Below, piece by piece: positions 22,684-35,800 of a DNA stretch of 64,000 nucleotides. Position numbers and translations under genes: made by a program. Each line of letters starts with the position of its first letter. Within the stretch, counting starts at the first letter, position 1. Source of the stretch: Lumnitzera littorea (lineage: Eukaryota > Streptophyta > Magnoliopsida > Myrtales > Combretaceae); NCBI GenBank assembly GCA_024138015.1, contig JAMXBB010000008.1:9106367-9170366 (forward strand). Direction: 5' to 3'. Below the pieces are notes generated by a model, which worked only from the letters and a program-made list of their open reading frames with translations, made no database searches and was not told where the DNA came from.

Positions 22684-24351
22684 ATAACTGACCTATTAAC
22701 TTGATATAGAGTTATAGCATTATTTAACATATGATACTGACTTACCAAATAATATACTATAAATCAGGTTGTATCAATCGGTACCCTGTTGACCCTTTAA
22801 CTTGGTTTGGCTTGGTGTACTTATTTTTACGCATTCTTATGACCCAAAATTAGACCCTAACAAGAGAAAGGGGGAGAGGGAGAAAGAGAGAAAATAGAGA
22901 TGCTTACTATGATGCAATTATCTCATTTTGTTGTCTGTATGTTGAACTCATCTTGCAACATAAACCGTGTCCATGCCACTGATTGTCCGCAGCAACAGAC
23001 AACCTGGTAGTAATATACTTTAAGTTATTGGCTTAGATATGAAATTAATCAGGAGCATGACTTCAAAATTGTGTTAGAAGGTACGACATTCATATTTTGG
23101 GACAACATATAATTATACGTAGATAAAAATGGTGAAATGGAAAGAATATCCTAAATAATGTATCTAGCTCTACCTCTGTACAAAGGCATAATTCAGGGCA
23201 TTCGCTTTCTCCACAATGACCACTACAGGGCAGATGACCAGCGCAACATACATACCTAGGACATAAACATAGATAACAAATTTAATTTAAAAAAAAAAAA
23301 ATTTGCAAAGGTTGATTTAATTATAATACTATAAACGAGCCGAATTGGAATGATGTAGTATCAAACTCAATTTTAATTGAAAATTTCAAAGTTGAAACTA
23401 AAACACCCGTAATATTAAAGTTCAATCTCACATCTTCTTTAAATATTTTTCTTTTAATGAAAAAAATAACTGATTTCTAATCTCACTAAATTCCACTAGT
23501 ATTTAAGATCAACTCAAGCCTAACTAAACTTGTGAGCTAGTTGAGCCAATGTGATGGAATTCAAATTCCAATTCAATAAACTACTCAAAAAGCTTTAAAT
23601 TCGAGTTAAATTAAACCATTTTCGGATTGAGGTTAAGTAGCTTATAAGTAAGTTTCACTCATTATCATTTACCTCGACATGTCATCGTAGAGAGCTCTCT
23701 TCCGAAGCATATAGGAAGCACATGGTCCACTGCAAAGGCATAAAAGGAAGAAAGCGTAACGAGAAATAATTAAAATAGAAAGAGGACTAGGATTAAGTTG
23801 TCGTAAAACCATGTACACTTAGCATTAAATAAGGGACTTACCACGAAAGTGCAAAGCAGAAATCTGTATTAAAAAAAAAAATTCCAAAATTATACAAGGA
23901 ATAAAGAAAAGAAAAAATAATTACTTCTTGTGGCCAAAAGAAGAATGAATACATGCATAGATAAATCAATAATATTATTTAACATCTCAAAAAGTTTAGC
24001 CAGTTTTTCTATCAAAATATAATTCAAAAGAATTATTTGTATGAAGTTATATACTAACGATTTAATATGAAATAACGATGTAAAATTATAGTACATTCAC
24101 ACCCATTTTAGTATTAATATGCGGATTATGTTACAGATATGCAGATAGAGTCTGTTTGTTTGCATCAAAATCTTTATACGCAACTTATCTGTGACTTCAT
24201 ACTAGAAAAGTCGGGTGATAGAGCAGTAGAAAGAAAGTGAGAGTTCGTTACATGGAGCGTCGGCCAGAAAGGTGCGCATGAGCTCAGTATGCCAGACGTT
24301 CCTATAGCTCTGACGTAGCTTCATCTTTTCCAAATCAGGTTGTGAATCCAT
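21589..24351 (-). pseudogene. PLAC8-family gene, copy B, with nonsense codon in exon 5
   Basis: Full eight-exon structure: 24252-24351, 23842-23863 (22 nt), 23673-23729, 23174-23255, 22908-23003, 22417-22541, 22300-22318 (19 nt) and 21589-21747, 660 coding bases in all. Every junction has AG and GT borders and phases match copy C. The protein starts MDSQPDLEKMKLRQSYRNVW, carries CCAGHLPCSGHCGESE and CPELCLCTE, and ends PPSAGRSRQPAFENPFAS. At 22923-22925 the codon is TGA where copy C has TGT (Cys114, in TTKCDNCII). This cuts the product to 113 residues and removes the hydrophobic stretch and the second Cys-rich half. All later exons remain open, so the break looks recent. A sequencing error or a transcribed truncated form cannot be excluded. 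Exon 2 also has Ser where A and C have Trp. Confidence 0.87.
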
Positions 24352-24522
24352 GATTATTACGCACAGATAGACGACGACGACGACGACCAAGAGTCTGACA
24401 CGCACAGTGATGATCAAATTAACCTTGACAAAGAACAGAAAACCTTAGTAAAATAATATCTATGACTACCTTGGTGAAGGTGGAAGCTGAGTAAGTACTT
24501 CAAGCAGAGCTGAGCTACAGCA

Positions 24523-24543
24523 GATATATATATATATATATAG
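24523..24543 (-). promoter_or_regulatory. TATA-box region of copy B, expanded to an (AT)n run
   Basis: About 170 bases upstream of the start codon, the TATATATA box seen in copy C (54032-54040) is a run of 19 alternating A/T bases. The flanking sequence is the same in both copies (CACTA before it, CTGCT after it, minus strand). Assignment as TATA box is by position and sequence only. Confidence 0.55.
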
Positions 24544-26070
24544 TGATATTCTCTATGGAAATCTCCGAACATAGAGTTGGGACATAGAAAATTACTATGT
24601 ATGTAAGTTCAAAACTGAGAAGTCAAAGTCAAAGACAACTGTCAATATTAATTATAAATTATAGTTTTTTATACTTATACACTATTATTGAGGAGAGGAG
24701 GTGAAATTGATAAGATCAGATAAAGTTGCGGACCGGCGAACTTTGTGACGGAAGGAAAATGAACTAAGGGTGATGATAAACAAAATGAACTCTAAATTAT
24801 TGTAAAATTTTAATATCTCAATAAAAATTCTTCTCTTTCCCCCAAATATTTTCTTTCAGGGCAGGTTTCCATCTTTTCTTATTTATCAAAACTGTATTGA
24901 AGTTGTATTAAATATAACAGCTTGACCAGATCAAAGTTGGTGTGCCGTTGCCAAAGAGGGGGAAGGAGAAAAAGAAGGGGGTAGGTGGATTGATTAAAGA
25001 AAGATGTCACTTTCTTACATTTGTGATGATATCCACATAAAATTATTGGATTTGCATCTTTAAAATTATTTTCTTAAAATTTTTCTAAAATTATTCCACT
25101 AAAATACAACTAATGATTGATTAATATTATAAGAAACAAATGACAGCATCATGACGTCAAAAATATTTCCAAAATCTAAATAGTCCTAGTGATTAAATTT
25201 ATAACATTATAAAAACTATTTTAAAGAATCCATTTCTAAATTTAAGGAAGTAATTGTTTGCACTGAAATATATAATTATTTATTCTTTTCTTGTATTAAT
25301 ATATCTCACATATCTTTTTACACGTGAATATTTATATTATTGATTTTTTGTACGATATTATAAATATACACCCATTCCAGATTTTTGTATGTTACTTTGT
25401 AATCAAAGTTTTAATATTTTCATCTTTTTTAATGCTCAGCAAACAAGTTTACATAGTCAGTTAAGCTTAAAAAAAAAAAAAAAAAAAAGCATAATAAGGA
25501 ATACATGTATGATTAATCAAAAAGCTTTTTTCTCTTTCCCGATAGAAGTCTATTTACGAGCAATTCAATTTCTAAACGGGCTTTTGGGATAAGTTATATT
25601 AGTAAATGAGTTAGATAATTGTAGGATTTGTAAGTTAAATATATCTATATATTCAAACTAATTATGTCATTTATGCCTTTCTTTGTGTTACCTAGAAAAT
25701 TTACTTTGGTCAGCCATTACTAGTTCTAAAGAAGTAGCAATTATCTAACCCATTGATTGGGTTTAAAAAAGATAGTTAAAAATGTTGAAGACAACCTTTT
25801 AATTGGGATTAAAAGAAAAAGAAAAAAAAACCCTTTTTACTGGGGCCATTTCTATAGATTTAAAAGGTAGCAAAACAATATAACTTTACTTTGAGAAAAG
25901 AGATTATGTGATATTTCACATAAATAGTAAGCAAATACTAGTAATATTCAAATATATATGAATAACAATGCATTTATATTACCAACTCGCTTCAAACTCA
26001 CTTTCCAGCTCATAATTTCTGAAGTTTGGAGAAAGAAACATATAAGAATATGATTCATATTTATCCATTA
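24544..26070. other. Upstream DNA of copy B, no gene
   Basis: It matches 54045-55480 of block C. It contains a poly-A run near 25470-25490 and short open frames only. Conserved blocks such as AATATCTCAATAAAAATTCT and CCAAAGAGGGGGAAGGAGAA may be promoter sequence or simply slow-diverging DNA. Confidence 0.5.
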
Positions 26071-27195
26071 TCCATATTATTAAAGCCGATTAAGTTTTAA
26101 GTAATCGCTATCCTTAAAATTACATTATTATCCTCTATTTGATGTTATTTAATAAAAAAAACTAACAAAATAAGCTATTAAAATTATAATTAATAGGTAA
26201 ATCTATCTACTTACTCATTTTTTTCTCTCCTTTTTGTTTACTTTTATATGCAATTTTTTCTCTCTCCTACTCTCTATCCATTAACTTACACCCTTTCATA
26301 GAGATAATGGGTAACTTTTCTTTTTTTTTATATATCATATAGATGTTATGCTTTTATTTTTTGTCTTATATCTTACTTGATAAAATACCAAAAAGATTAA
26401 GAAACAATAAGAAAAGACTTTGTTATGTTTATTTTTCCCCTAAAAAGGCATTACATGTTATAAGTAATGTAGATTAAAAATTCAATTTAAGAAATTTGTG
26501 AAAGTAAGTGTTCTCGATATCGATATTGATAATAATATAATCATATATTTATCTTTTCTCTAAATGCATTATATATAATTATATGTAATATGCGATTTTA
26601 AAAGCGAGTATTCACCCATAATTTAGCCTAAATGTCTTATTAAAGAAAAAAAGAATTACTAAAATGACTTTTCTAAAATCATATATCTTTGGGTTTTGAT
26701 ATACATCATTTTGTTTTATGAATATTAATTTTTCATCTATATTATTAAAGCCGATTGGGCTTTAAGTAACCTTTATCCTTAAAATTACATTATTACCCTT
26801 TATTTGATATATCTATATTATTAAAACAAGTAGAGTCTTAAATAACTGCTAAAATAATATCTTTATTATTTTTATTTATTTAACCTTTTAAATAAAATTT
26901 TGATTATTAATAAATAATTTTTTTAATATATTTTATTATAGATATAGAATAATTAAGAGATTTTAAGAAAACATAACATTTCATCTCTATCTCTCTCTCT
27001 CTTCCAATATTTTCACTACTTCATATTCCTCTCTTTTTCTCTTTACTTTAACATTCCTACTACGGCTTATTCTCATCCCCATGACCCTCATCTCTCTTTT
27101 TCTCTCTCTTCCTCCTCGATTAATATCTTCTATTAATATTATAACATATTTGATTATACTGTATAACTTTATTCATTTTATACACAAATAACAAG
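26071..27195. mobile_element. Block-B-specific insert with Helitron-like 5' termini
   Basis: Block C lacks this stretch. It begins TCCATATTATTAAAGCC after an A. A second, closely related stretch of about 75 bases starts TCTATATTATTAAAGCC at 26736, and a third TCTATATTATTAAAA start lies at 26812. TC followed by TATATTATTAAAG is the usual look of plant Helitron 5' ends. I cannot find a convincing hairpin plus CTRR 3' end, and no Rep or helicase coding is present. Confidence 0.4.
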
Positions 27196-29149
27196 AATGT
27201 ATTATCCACTATATAGCGTATACGGTGCACTTCATTGAAAATGAACTCCTATTTATTCAAGTTTTCTAAGATCTTGACAAAGACCAAGAAAATGTTCATT
27301 AATAAGTCAACACATAAAACAAAAGTTAAACATCTGTCAAGAAGTGTCAAGTTTGCGCAAGAATTTTCGTCCTTTATTTGTGGCTATGGTTTGTCCCATC
27401 CATAAAATTAACATAAAGTATATATCAAGTATAATTTTTGTTCATATTCAAAATAATCAAAATGGCATTTTGTGTTCGTTTTGTGGTAGATTGTGTTAGA
27501 CACTGATACTATTATAACATTTGGCCAATGTATAGGGAGTCCCAAGTTTTCCAAATGCTCTTTTTTTCTTTGACAGCTCATGTGGAAAAAGAAAAAGAGT
27601 CTTATTTGTCCTATTATGCTAAAGGGTAAGGAAACGTTAATTTTTTTCCTTTATTTTTTTTTGGAAAGAAGTACTAGCTGCTTGAATTCGGCATACACGT
27701 GTGATTAGATTAAGATTTCTTAAATTCAAATAGGAGGACAACAAAACCAAATCGATAGAATCAGCAGAAAAGATTAAAGAAAAATTTTTTAATGGATGAA
27801 ACACCAGAAAGCATCCGAAATTGATAGAAAAAGAGGATAAAATGAACAGATCCAAAAGGAAAAAAAAATAATTATTATGTTTTAATAACATACCTTGTGT
27901 TTAACGCGTCGTTGCACCTAATTTGTCCAAATAAAAAATTTAAGTAAATAATATATTTAAATATATAAAATGATATATAACGATAAAAATCAAAAGTAAA
28001 AAAAAATGAAAAAATTTATTATACAAAATGGGTCGTTTAACCTCTTAGCGTAAGTAATTTGGCCAAAATAAATAAATAAATAAATAAACCTCGCGTAAGT
28101 AATATTTGAACATGAAATAACTAAATTACAAGTAACTTACACAGTATTTATGATGAGATTTATGTAGTTTAAATAGATTACGAGATTATGGATAAAATTT
28201 ATAAATATTATTGATGAGAAATGGGACCTGATATTATCGACATGATAAAAGAAAATGTAACATTAATACTCTTCACAATCTAACTAAAAGATAGTAAATC
28301 AAAATTTTTTTTCCTTTCTTTTTTTGTTTTGTCAATTATGAGAAGAGAGATTTGAATCCTAATATACCTCAATATAAGACCGGTCAACGATGTTTGTAGG
28401 CTACAATGGTCTTAATATAAATCAAAAGTTAAAAACAAGTATAAGTGCTAACTGTTGGAAAAAATACAAATTGAATAGGAGACAAAATAATGAGAATTTC
28501 TTCTATGGAAAGTTGGATGATTATGGCAAATGATAATAGTTGATTAGTAGTAGCTAATTAATACCAATAACTAATTGATACAAAAAATATATTATAAATC
28601 TCTCTTATAGACAAGGCTATTGATCTAATGAGCTATGGTTTTCTAATGAGGTGGAATAAGTTCAAATCTCCAGTTCCACCAAGTTTTAATATGGTTAAGA
28701 AAAAAAAATCTCTTTCATAACTGTACTTTTTATTTAATTACTTTTGTTTCAAAATGAACAATAATTTGTTGCTTATGAGACATAATAAAAAGCAATACAA
28801 TATCTTGAATGTATAAATTGTGATTTGTTAGCATCACAAATAAAGTAAGATTGTTCACGTAAAATTACCGTCATAATTTAATGGATCTTGAAATGCTAAA
28901 AAAAAAAGCTTAAAATGATTTTTATAGGTTTACAAAATATGACATCAATAATACATTTTCAATAGATTACATCTTTTAGAAAACAATTTACTAAGTTCTT
29001 GATCTAACTTCTCCATTTTCATCAAGTTATTTATTTATTAACTTTATTTTTGTACAACTCATTCAATTAAGCATACATTTTAAATTTAATAAAGACAACA
29101 ATATTAAAATAATCCACAAATAGCCTTGTATGTTAAAGCCACTATTCAT
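27196..29149. other. Intergenic DNA shared with block C
   Basis: It matches about 55510-57400. No supported gene. Around 28610-28690 a stretch ending GTTCAAATCTCCAGTTCC looks tRNA/SINE-derived, and its block C counterpart (about 56865-56945) is more decayed. Confidence 0.45.
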
Positions 29150-29640
29150 TTAGATTTGATACATCGGGTTATGTGATAAAGCCTAGAAAATTCCACTATA
29201 TGAGAAGACCCAAAGTAAGAACCATGGACCTAGACTCAACAAAAATCCATGGAGAAATCCATGAATTAGAGACTCATATCAATTGTCAATTACCAAAGCA
29301 ATTCAATGGACATCATCAACAGCTTAACTTTATAAATACTTAAAAGCCCTTCCTTATTTAAGATAATTCAAAGATTAATAAAAATGTTCTTGAGTAACTA
29401 CATCTCATTAAAAAGAGGAGCATTGATGCTATATACCTCCTTCGATTAACATACATGTGTCTGAACTCCTTGAAACTACCTACCACTCATTTTTGTCTCT
29501 TCATCTTCATCAGAAGTCATCTTTACAATGTCATTTCACATCACTCAACTAAACTTACGTATAATGCGAACTTATACAATACATATATGACTACTGCGAC
29601 TAGATCTCCTCATCTACACATTGACATTATATAATACTCT
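29150..29640 (+). mobile_element. Possible old LTR, shared by both blocks (B copy)
   Basis: The text runs TGTGATAAAGCCTAGAAAATT, then CCATGGAGAAATCCATG, a TATAAATA box (29331), ACCTCCTTCGATTAACATAC and GACTAGATCTCCTCATCTAC. It ends near ACACATTGACATT, which could be a decayed LTR end plus primer site (TTGGCGCC type). The same stretch is at about 57435-57930 in block C, so it predates the duplication. No second LTR is found. Confidence 0.35.
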
Positions 29641-29872
29641 CATATCTAAAAAAGAAAATTGAATACAGTTGTAATTAACCCGTAAATAAGGCATAGAGAA
29701 TGCTGTCTTTTCATTTGTCATGGTGCTAATGCATTAATTTAATAACTCAAATTTCTTACAAATAAAAAATTATAAATAACTCACATTAGTTTATTCTTCA
29801 ATGTATTACATTTATTAATTATTATAGTCATTCTTTGAGAAATTCTCCTTTCCAAGTTACAACCAAATAAAC
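29641..29872. other. Intergenic DNA up to the 6.3-kb insertion
   Basis: It matches block C 57931-58136; no gene. Confidence 0.5.
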
Positions 29873-32800
29873 TATAATGCTAAGGAAAATTATTTTTTAA
29901 AAAATAAGGGTATTTTAGGGATTTTAAAAATTTTACTAAAACCTTACTTTTTTAAGTAGTGACCAACTCTCTTAAACTCTAATCTTTAATAAAAGTAGCC
30001 TAACTCACTCATTTTGTGCAAAAAATTAAGTTTAGCCCTAAAACCTAACCCTAAGAGGAAAGTTAGGAAGAGATTAAGAAAAGTCATCAATATTACTTGA
30101 AGAATATTCATTTTAGGAGCTTAAGAACACTAAAACTACCTTTTTCCTTGCAAATTGCAGGTTGTTACTGTGAATCTTCTTAGGTAACCTTCTAATACTC
30201 CTCAAGAACAAGTAAAGGAAAGGATTGGAGGTAAGAAAACAAGCGGGTTTCTCCATTTTAAGGTCATTCTAGTGAAAACTCCCATTTTTTATGTTGTTTA
30301 AGTGGATTTTCTTTTTATCCAAAAATTAAATGAGTATTTAATGATGTACTTAGGTGATTCTCGACTTGATTCTTGTGCATTTCAAGTAAGTACTCTTCAT
30401 TTTTTCTCTTATTCATTAGTTTAAAGTTTGATTTCTTGAAGTTTGATGGTAAATTTGAGGCTTTAAGTTGGCATTTAATCTAAAATTTATGGTTTAGATG
30501 GTGTAAAAATGTGTTGAATTGATGGGTTAGTAAGTAATCAAAGTATATTTGAAGTAGGATTGAAGAAAGACTAGATTTGAGTTGGTTTGAGGATGGAATT
30601 AGAAGTTTTGCTGCTATTCTGATATGAACCCTAAACATGGTTCCAATAGAACTATGAGCACGATTATGACCAATCTTCTAGTCATAGAAAGGTGGTAGGA
30701 ACCAACTAGCTAGTCCCCCCTAAGCATATTTTATCCTCTAAAACTATTTTTGAATATGCTAATTATTTTAACTCATTTATAAACATGATTTACAAAAAAT
30801 AAAATTCTATTTTGAAACTTCCTTTCTTAAACCTCTAAATCCTAATCTTAAGTTAATCATTCATTTTCCTATGTCGAGGTCTAATCTTACCCTCTTGTGT
30901 AGCCATAGTTACCCTTAGAATCTTAGAATAAGATAGATATGCGTCTCTAGGGTCAGATACACAGAGAAGCACTACAACGAAATAAAACAAAAGAAAACAA
31001 AAGAAGATTAGCAAAGTTCGGACAATTACCAATGAGCACCCTTAACAGATCAAGTGACCACTCTCTTTGGTGCCAGCTGGCGATATATCGAGATGTGATT
31101 AACACAAATTAAAAAATGCAATTAGTCCATGGAAATGGAGAAGTGTTTAGATTTGAGGAAATGGAGGTAATGGAAATTTAAGGTTTGGTATGGAGATGAG
31201 AAAAGAAAAAGAAGGAAGGTAATGTTGGGTTTGAGGAAACTGGTGTCAACATTGGAAAGAAAGAAAAAGACAAAAAAAAAAAAGGAAAAAGAGAAAGAAA
31301 AAAGAGAAACGTGTTGAGGAAAGAAAGGGAAAAAGAGAGAAACAAAGGAAAAATAAGAAGGGTGGAGTTGTTTTCGTTCGTTCAATATAGTACAATTCAG
31401 ACTAAATGAAGAAAAGAGGGTCTATAGTCAAAGCTTCGACCTGATCTGAGCTGACTTAATCTAGATCAGATTGAAGCTCAATCAATCAGTCGCTAGAGAT
31501 TACTCAACTTGGATTAAAGTCAGATGTTGGTAGTTAGCTTAAGAGCTCAACTCAAATGGTCGCTTGAAGCTAGTTTTCTTAGATGTTGTCTGTGTCATAA
31601 TACGATTGTTCAGTAGGTCGACATGTTTGCTTAATAACTTCAAAAACTATGCTGGCGCATGTGAAAGCTCAACACTCAAATTGACAATAGAGTGAAACAT
31701 AAAGGTCAAAATAGAAATTCTTATCTTAGATGGCGCTTGAGCTAATATTCCTTGTGTGAGTCATTAGAGTCCTTTAGCTCAACTGTACATAATCAATCCA
31801 AAGAGTTGATTCCTATCAGTAGGAGTTTAGGGAACCTTTAGGGAATGTTATCTAAAGACGATTTGGATTACTTAAGATATTTGAATTAGATTAATTATAA
31901 TGAAATGTTAAGATAAATGTATTGTCAAAACTGCGAAATTGTTAAATCTAGATTTCATGGTTGATTTTGGCATTGTAATTGCTTTGGAAACGACTTTCTA
32001 GGTATGTAATCTATGCTTGTTGCTTGTGTTTATTAAGATAATGAGAAATAAACTAGACTAATCCATATTCAACTTAAAGTGCTGCTTGTCGATTGTGCTT
32101 GTCATGCCTCGTTCTTCAATATAACAAGGTAGCTGCCGATCATATGTAAGGTTTTTCTAGTAGACTTTTATATAGGACAACGCAGCTAAGTCTAGTGCTT
32201 CTTAGTTCCTAAGAGCTGGTTTGAGGACCTTCACCATAGTATATAGTAGTAAATTAAAATACTTATATTTCATTTTATTTACCTATTTATATAAGAGATT
32301 AGGGTATGATGGATCATGAGTATCCCTCTATTGTATGCACACTTAAATTTAAGATAATCAACCTATTGTTTGTTATATTCCTACATTAAACGCATGTGAA
32401 TGATTGGTTTGGCATCTGTGTGTGTATGCATACTATGTATTAGGCTTCAGCTCATTTTCTTATTTTTACAACTATAGGTCATTATGATAAGTTTCTATTT
32501 GTAATGAGTATAGGAATGGATATTTGATTGGGAAAGAGAAATGATCAATTATGTATTGTGTTGAGGAGGCTATTGAATTTTGGAATTGTATGCGAGACTT
32601 GTATTGGCACAATTAGATTTAGTAGCCGATTTAGGGTATTTAAGAAGGTAAACCGATTAAACTAAAAACTTACAAGAGGCTTCATGATATTAGTCGAAAA
32701 GTTTTCATAGACTCGAAATTTAAAAATATAATAAAATATTAAAAATATAGTCAAAATCGTATAAATTTACTATATTATTATATTATCAGTAGTAAGCAAA

Positions 32801-35800
32801 TTAGTCTCGAAAATTAATGAACACTTAGAGATGAATTATAAGAGTAATATAATTAATATTGTATATAAAATAATATATGAAAGACATATAGATACATCGG
32901 ATATAATTAATATGTAAATATATGTACCTGTATTTATCGAAAATACCCAAAATTGAGTAAAATTCATTAATGTAAAATATGTGAAAAATTATAAAAAATT
33001 TCCAAACAAGCAAGGACACATATTGTTATGTGTAGCAAAGGGAGGAGTGTACAAGGAATTGTGAAGATTTAACTTTTGGATACATAGTATAATTTACAAA
33101 CACATGTTGATGAAGGATAAATAAAAAAAAAAAACACCTCCTAAGATTATATAAAATGTAACCTACACTTCTGGATGAAACTTTTACCCATTTGGAGTTT
33201 GAAAAAAATCTTGCAAGAGAGAGATTGAAAGAGAAAGGGAGAAAGAAAAATTAGAAAAATAAAAGGGAAAATAAGGGGTTATAAAGTTTCCAAGGATTCT
33301 CACAATTTGGAAGTGGAAAGAGAATGGTGCTCGAAGGAATGGGCCATGCCACAGTTGGCCAACAACCTTCTCCTCTTTCACGCTAGCTGGAGCTTGGACT
33401 TTTGATGAGTCATCAATCTCTTCGATCTTTATCAAAAATTAGGGAAAAATAGCAAATGAACTCTAAAAATTTTTAAATTTGGTTTCCCTACATATTTGTG
33501 CATGAGAAATTCAAATCTTCAATCACATTTTCAAAATTTTGAGTATTGATATGGGGTCCTTAAGAAAAACTCCTAGGAAATAATTTTTGATCGAGTTTTT
33601 TTAAAAATCGATTCATGTAATTTCGACTTGAGATTTTGTGGTTATTCCCATACGATGTTAAACTTCGATGCTATGTGATTGGATTTTCAAAGTTTGGTAG
33701 TCGGATTTTGGGGAAAATTTGTTTTTCACAAAACAATGCATTGGAAGTGGGTGTTTTTCTAAAAGAATTAAGTTGGGTTTTTATAAAAACATGCTTCAAT
33801 CTATGTTGGCTAACATGCAGTAACTATAAGTGAGTGAATAGAAGCTTTAAGATGTTGATTTTCAATTTTAGGTATGTATTTGGCGGTTTAAGAGTTTAAC
33901 TGCGAAAGTTTTGATGAGTTATTATAAGTGAAGGAACGAGAGAAAAGTATATATATGATGGTAGTATTAAATTACCGATTTCTACATTTGTACCTTCATT
34001 AAGACTTTGGAACTAAGGTTTAGCTAAATTTTATATGAAATAGTTAGAATGTAATTTGATATCAATATGTTGAATACACTAGGAATATGAAATATGTACC
34101 AAAAAAGTGGCTTATATTTGGACTCTACTCTATTTTTTTAAAGTCAAGAACTTCTTAAATAAGAATCTAACTTTGGACTAAGGATCAGAAACTTCATTAG
34201 AAACTAGATTAGAATGTTATTTGGTATTGGACATCCTTAATCACACCCAGAGTTTGATAGTAAATCAACTAGTAATTTTTATATGAATTCCACACTTTTA
34301 TCAAAGTCAGAACATGAGTCAATAATCGTTTTGACAATAGCTCATACTACAAGGCTAGGTGAGAACCTAAGTTAGAACTTCAATAAAAAAGTAGTTCGAT
34401 GGAAGATCTAAAATACAAGAGCAATTGGAAGTTTGAAGACAGTTGGTAATGAATATTGGATCATTAGGAGTCGGAGAATATATCAGAAAGTCGCCCGATT
34501 ATACTTTCTAAAAATTTATTAAAGTTAGAACCTGGATTAGAAACTACTAGGCAACAATCTGTACTAGGTTAGAACCTTAGTCAAAATGTATTTTACTTAA
34601 CTAATATCTAATAAATACCTTAGAAAACTTACCTAACACAATTAAGAAACATATTTAAATGTCTGACTGGACTCATATACAATGTATATTATAGAAACTA
34701 AAGATATTACATTAATTTTAGGGATAATAAAGGAAGACAAAAATGATATACAAGAATGAGCATCAAGTATTAAGTAAGTGGGATTAGTGTTTCATTGTAC
34801 TTTAAAGTATTGTTTAAGAATACTTGGAAACCTTAATGTATGTTTTGTTTGTAGTTGTAAATTAGTTGCCTATGCGCATGTAGCATATATGCTTGAATAC
34901 TGTTGTGTTATTTGAGTATTAGATTGATGTGTTGATTACTTCATGATATTACATGCTTTGAACTATTTGAATTTGCTTGATCACCCCAAAAGTAATCTAA
35001 CACAAACTTGGCTTAACTACTAATCGAACGTACATTGCAACCCATTGGGGGAAAACGATTAGGAGATATGGGCTAAACTCGGACCTCTTCATTGAGAATA
35101 GTAGAAATGATCCCCTCCTTACCCTGAGTTGAACTAACTGATAGGAGAGGAGATCGGAGCTAGTTTAGGATCCATGGTTCAAAGGTAGTCTCATGTGGAG
35201 CATATTCTTTATTGAACAAGCCTCGATTTGGTGACCAAATTCGCGAATGCATGGCATTAAACTCCTTAAAACTCTTATTAGAACAGGCGCAATTTCTCTG
35301 ATCTCATAATAACCGGTTAACATCATACAATATTATTTGCTTGATTATACATTACATTTAACTAAACTTGCTTGATAACCTTGATTGCTTTATGTCAAAT
35401 ATGTATTATTATCTCCATCCCACTTACTAAGCAAGTTACACTCATTTCCCTATAGTTGTTTTGCAGGTTTCTCTAGTACACTCACAAGTACTATTCTAAG
35501 TTTTAGAAGACTAGAGAACGAGGTCGAGAAGTGGGATTCAAGATTAATTGACTAGATTTCTACTCACTTTATTAATTGTACTAACTTCTAGGAAAACTAA
35601 TAGAGTCTCCTTGAGTAGACCCCTAATTTTTAAACAATGAGATATATTCCATGCTTTGCAAGCCTATGGTTTATAGTAAATTTTTCATAGATCTTTCAGT
35701 AAATTCATGGTTTCATTTTTTATACAATTTATAAAACTTGATTTTTCCTCAGATATTTAAGTTATGAAACTATTTTCAATAACTATTTTAAAAAGTTATA

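Noticed and set aside
28610..28690. tRNA gene ending GTTCAAATCTCC
   Set aside because: Only the B-box-like part is convincing, and the block C counterpart has lost it; at most a SINE remnant.
31122..31385. Phe/Ser-rich minus-strand frame
   Set aside because: It is the complement of a purine-rich tract; the same explanation holds for 13989-14341 and 33184-33435.
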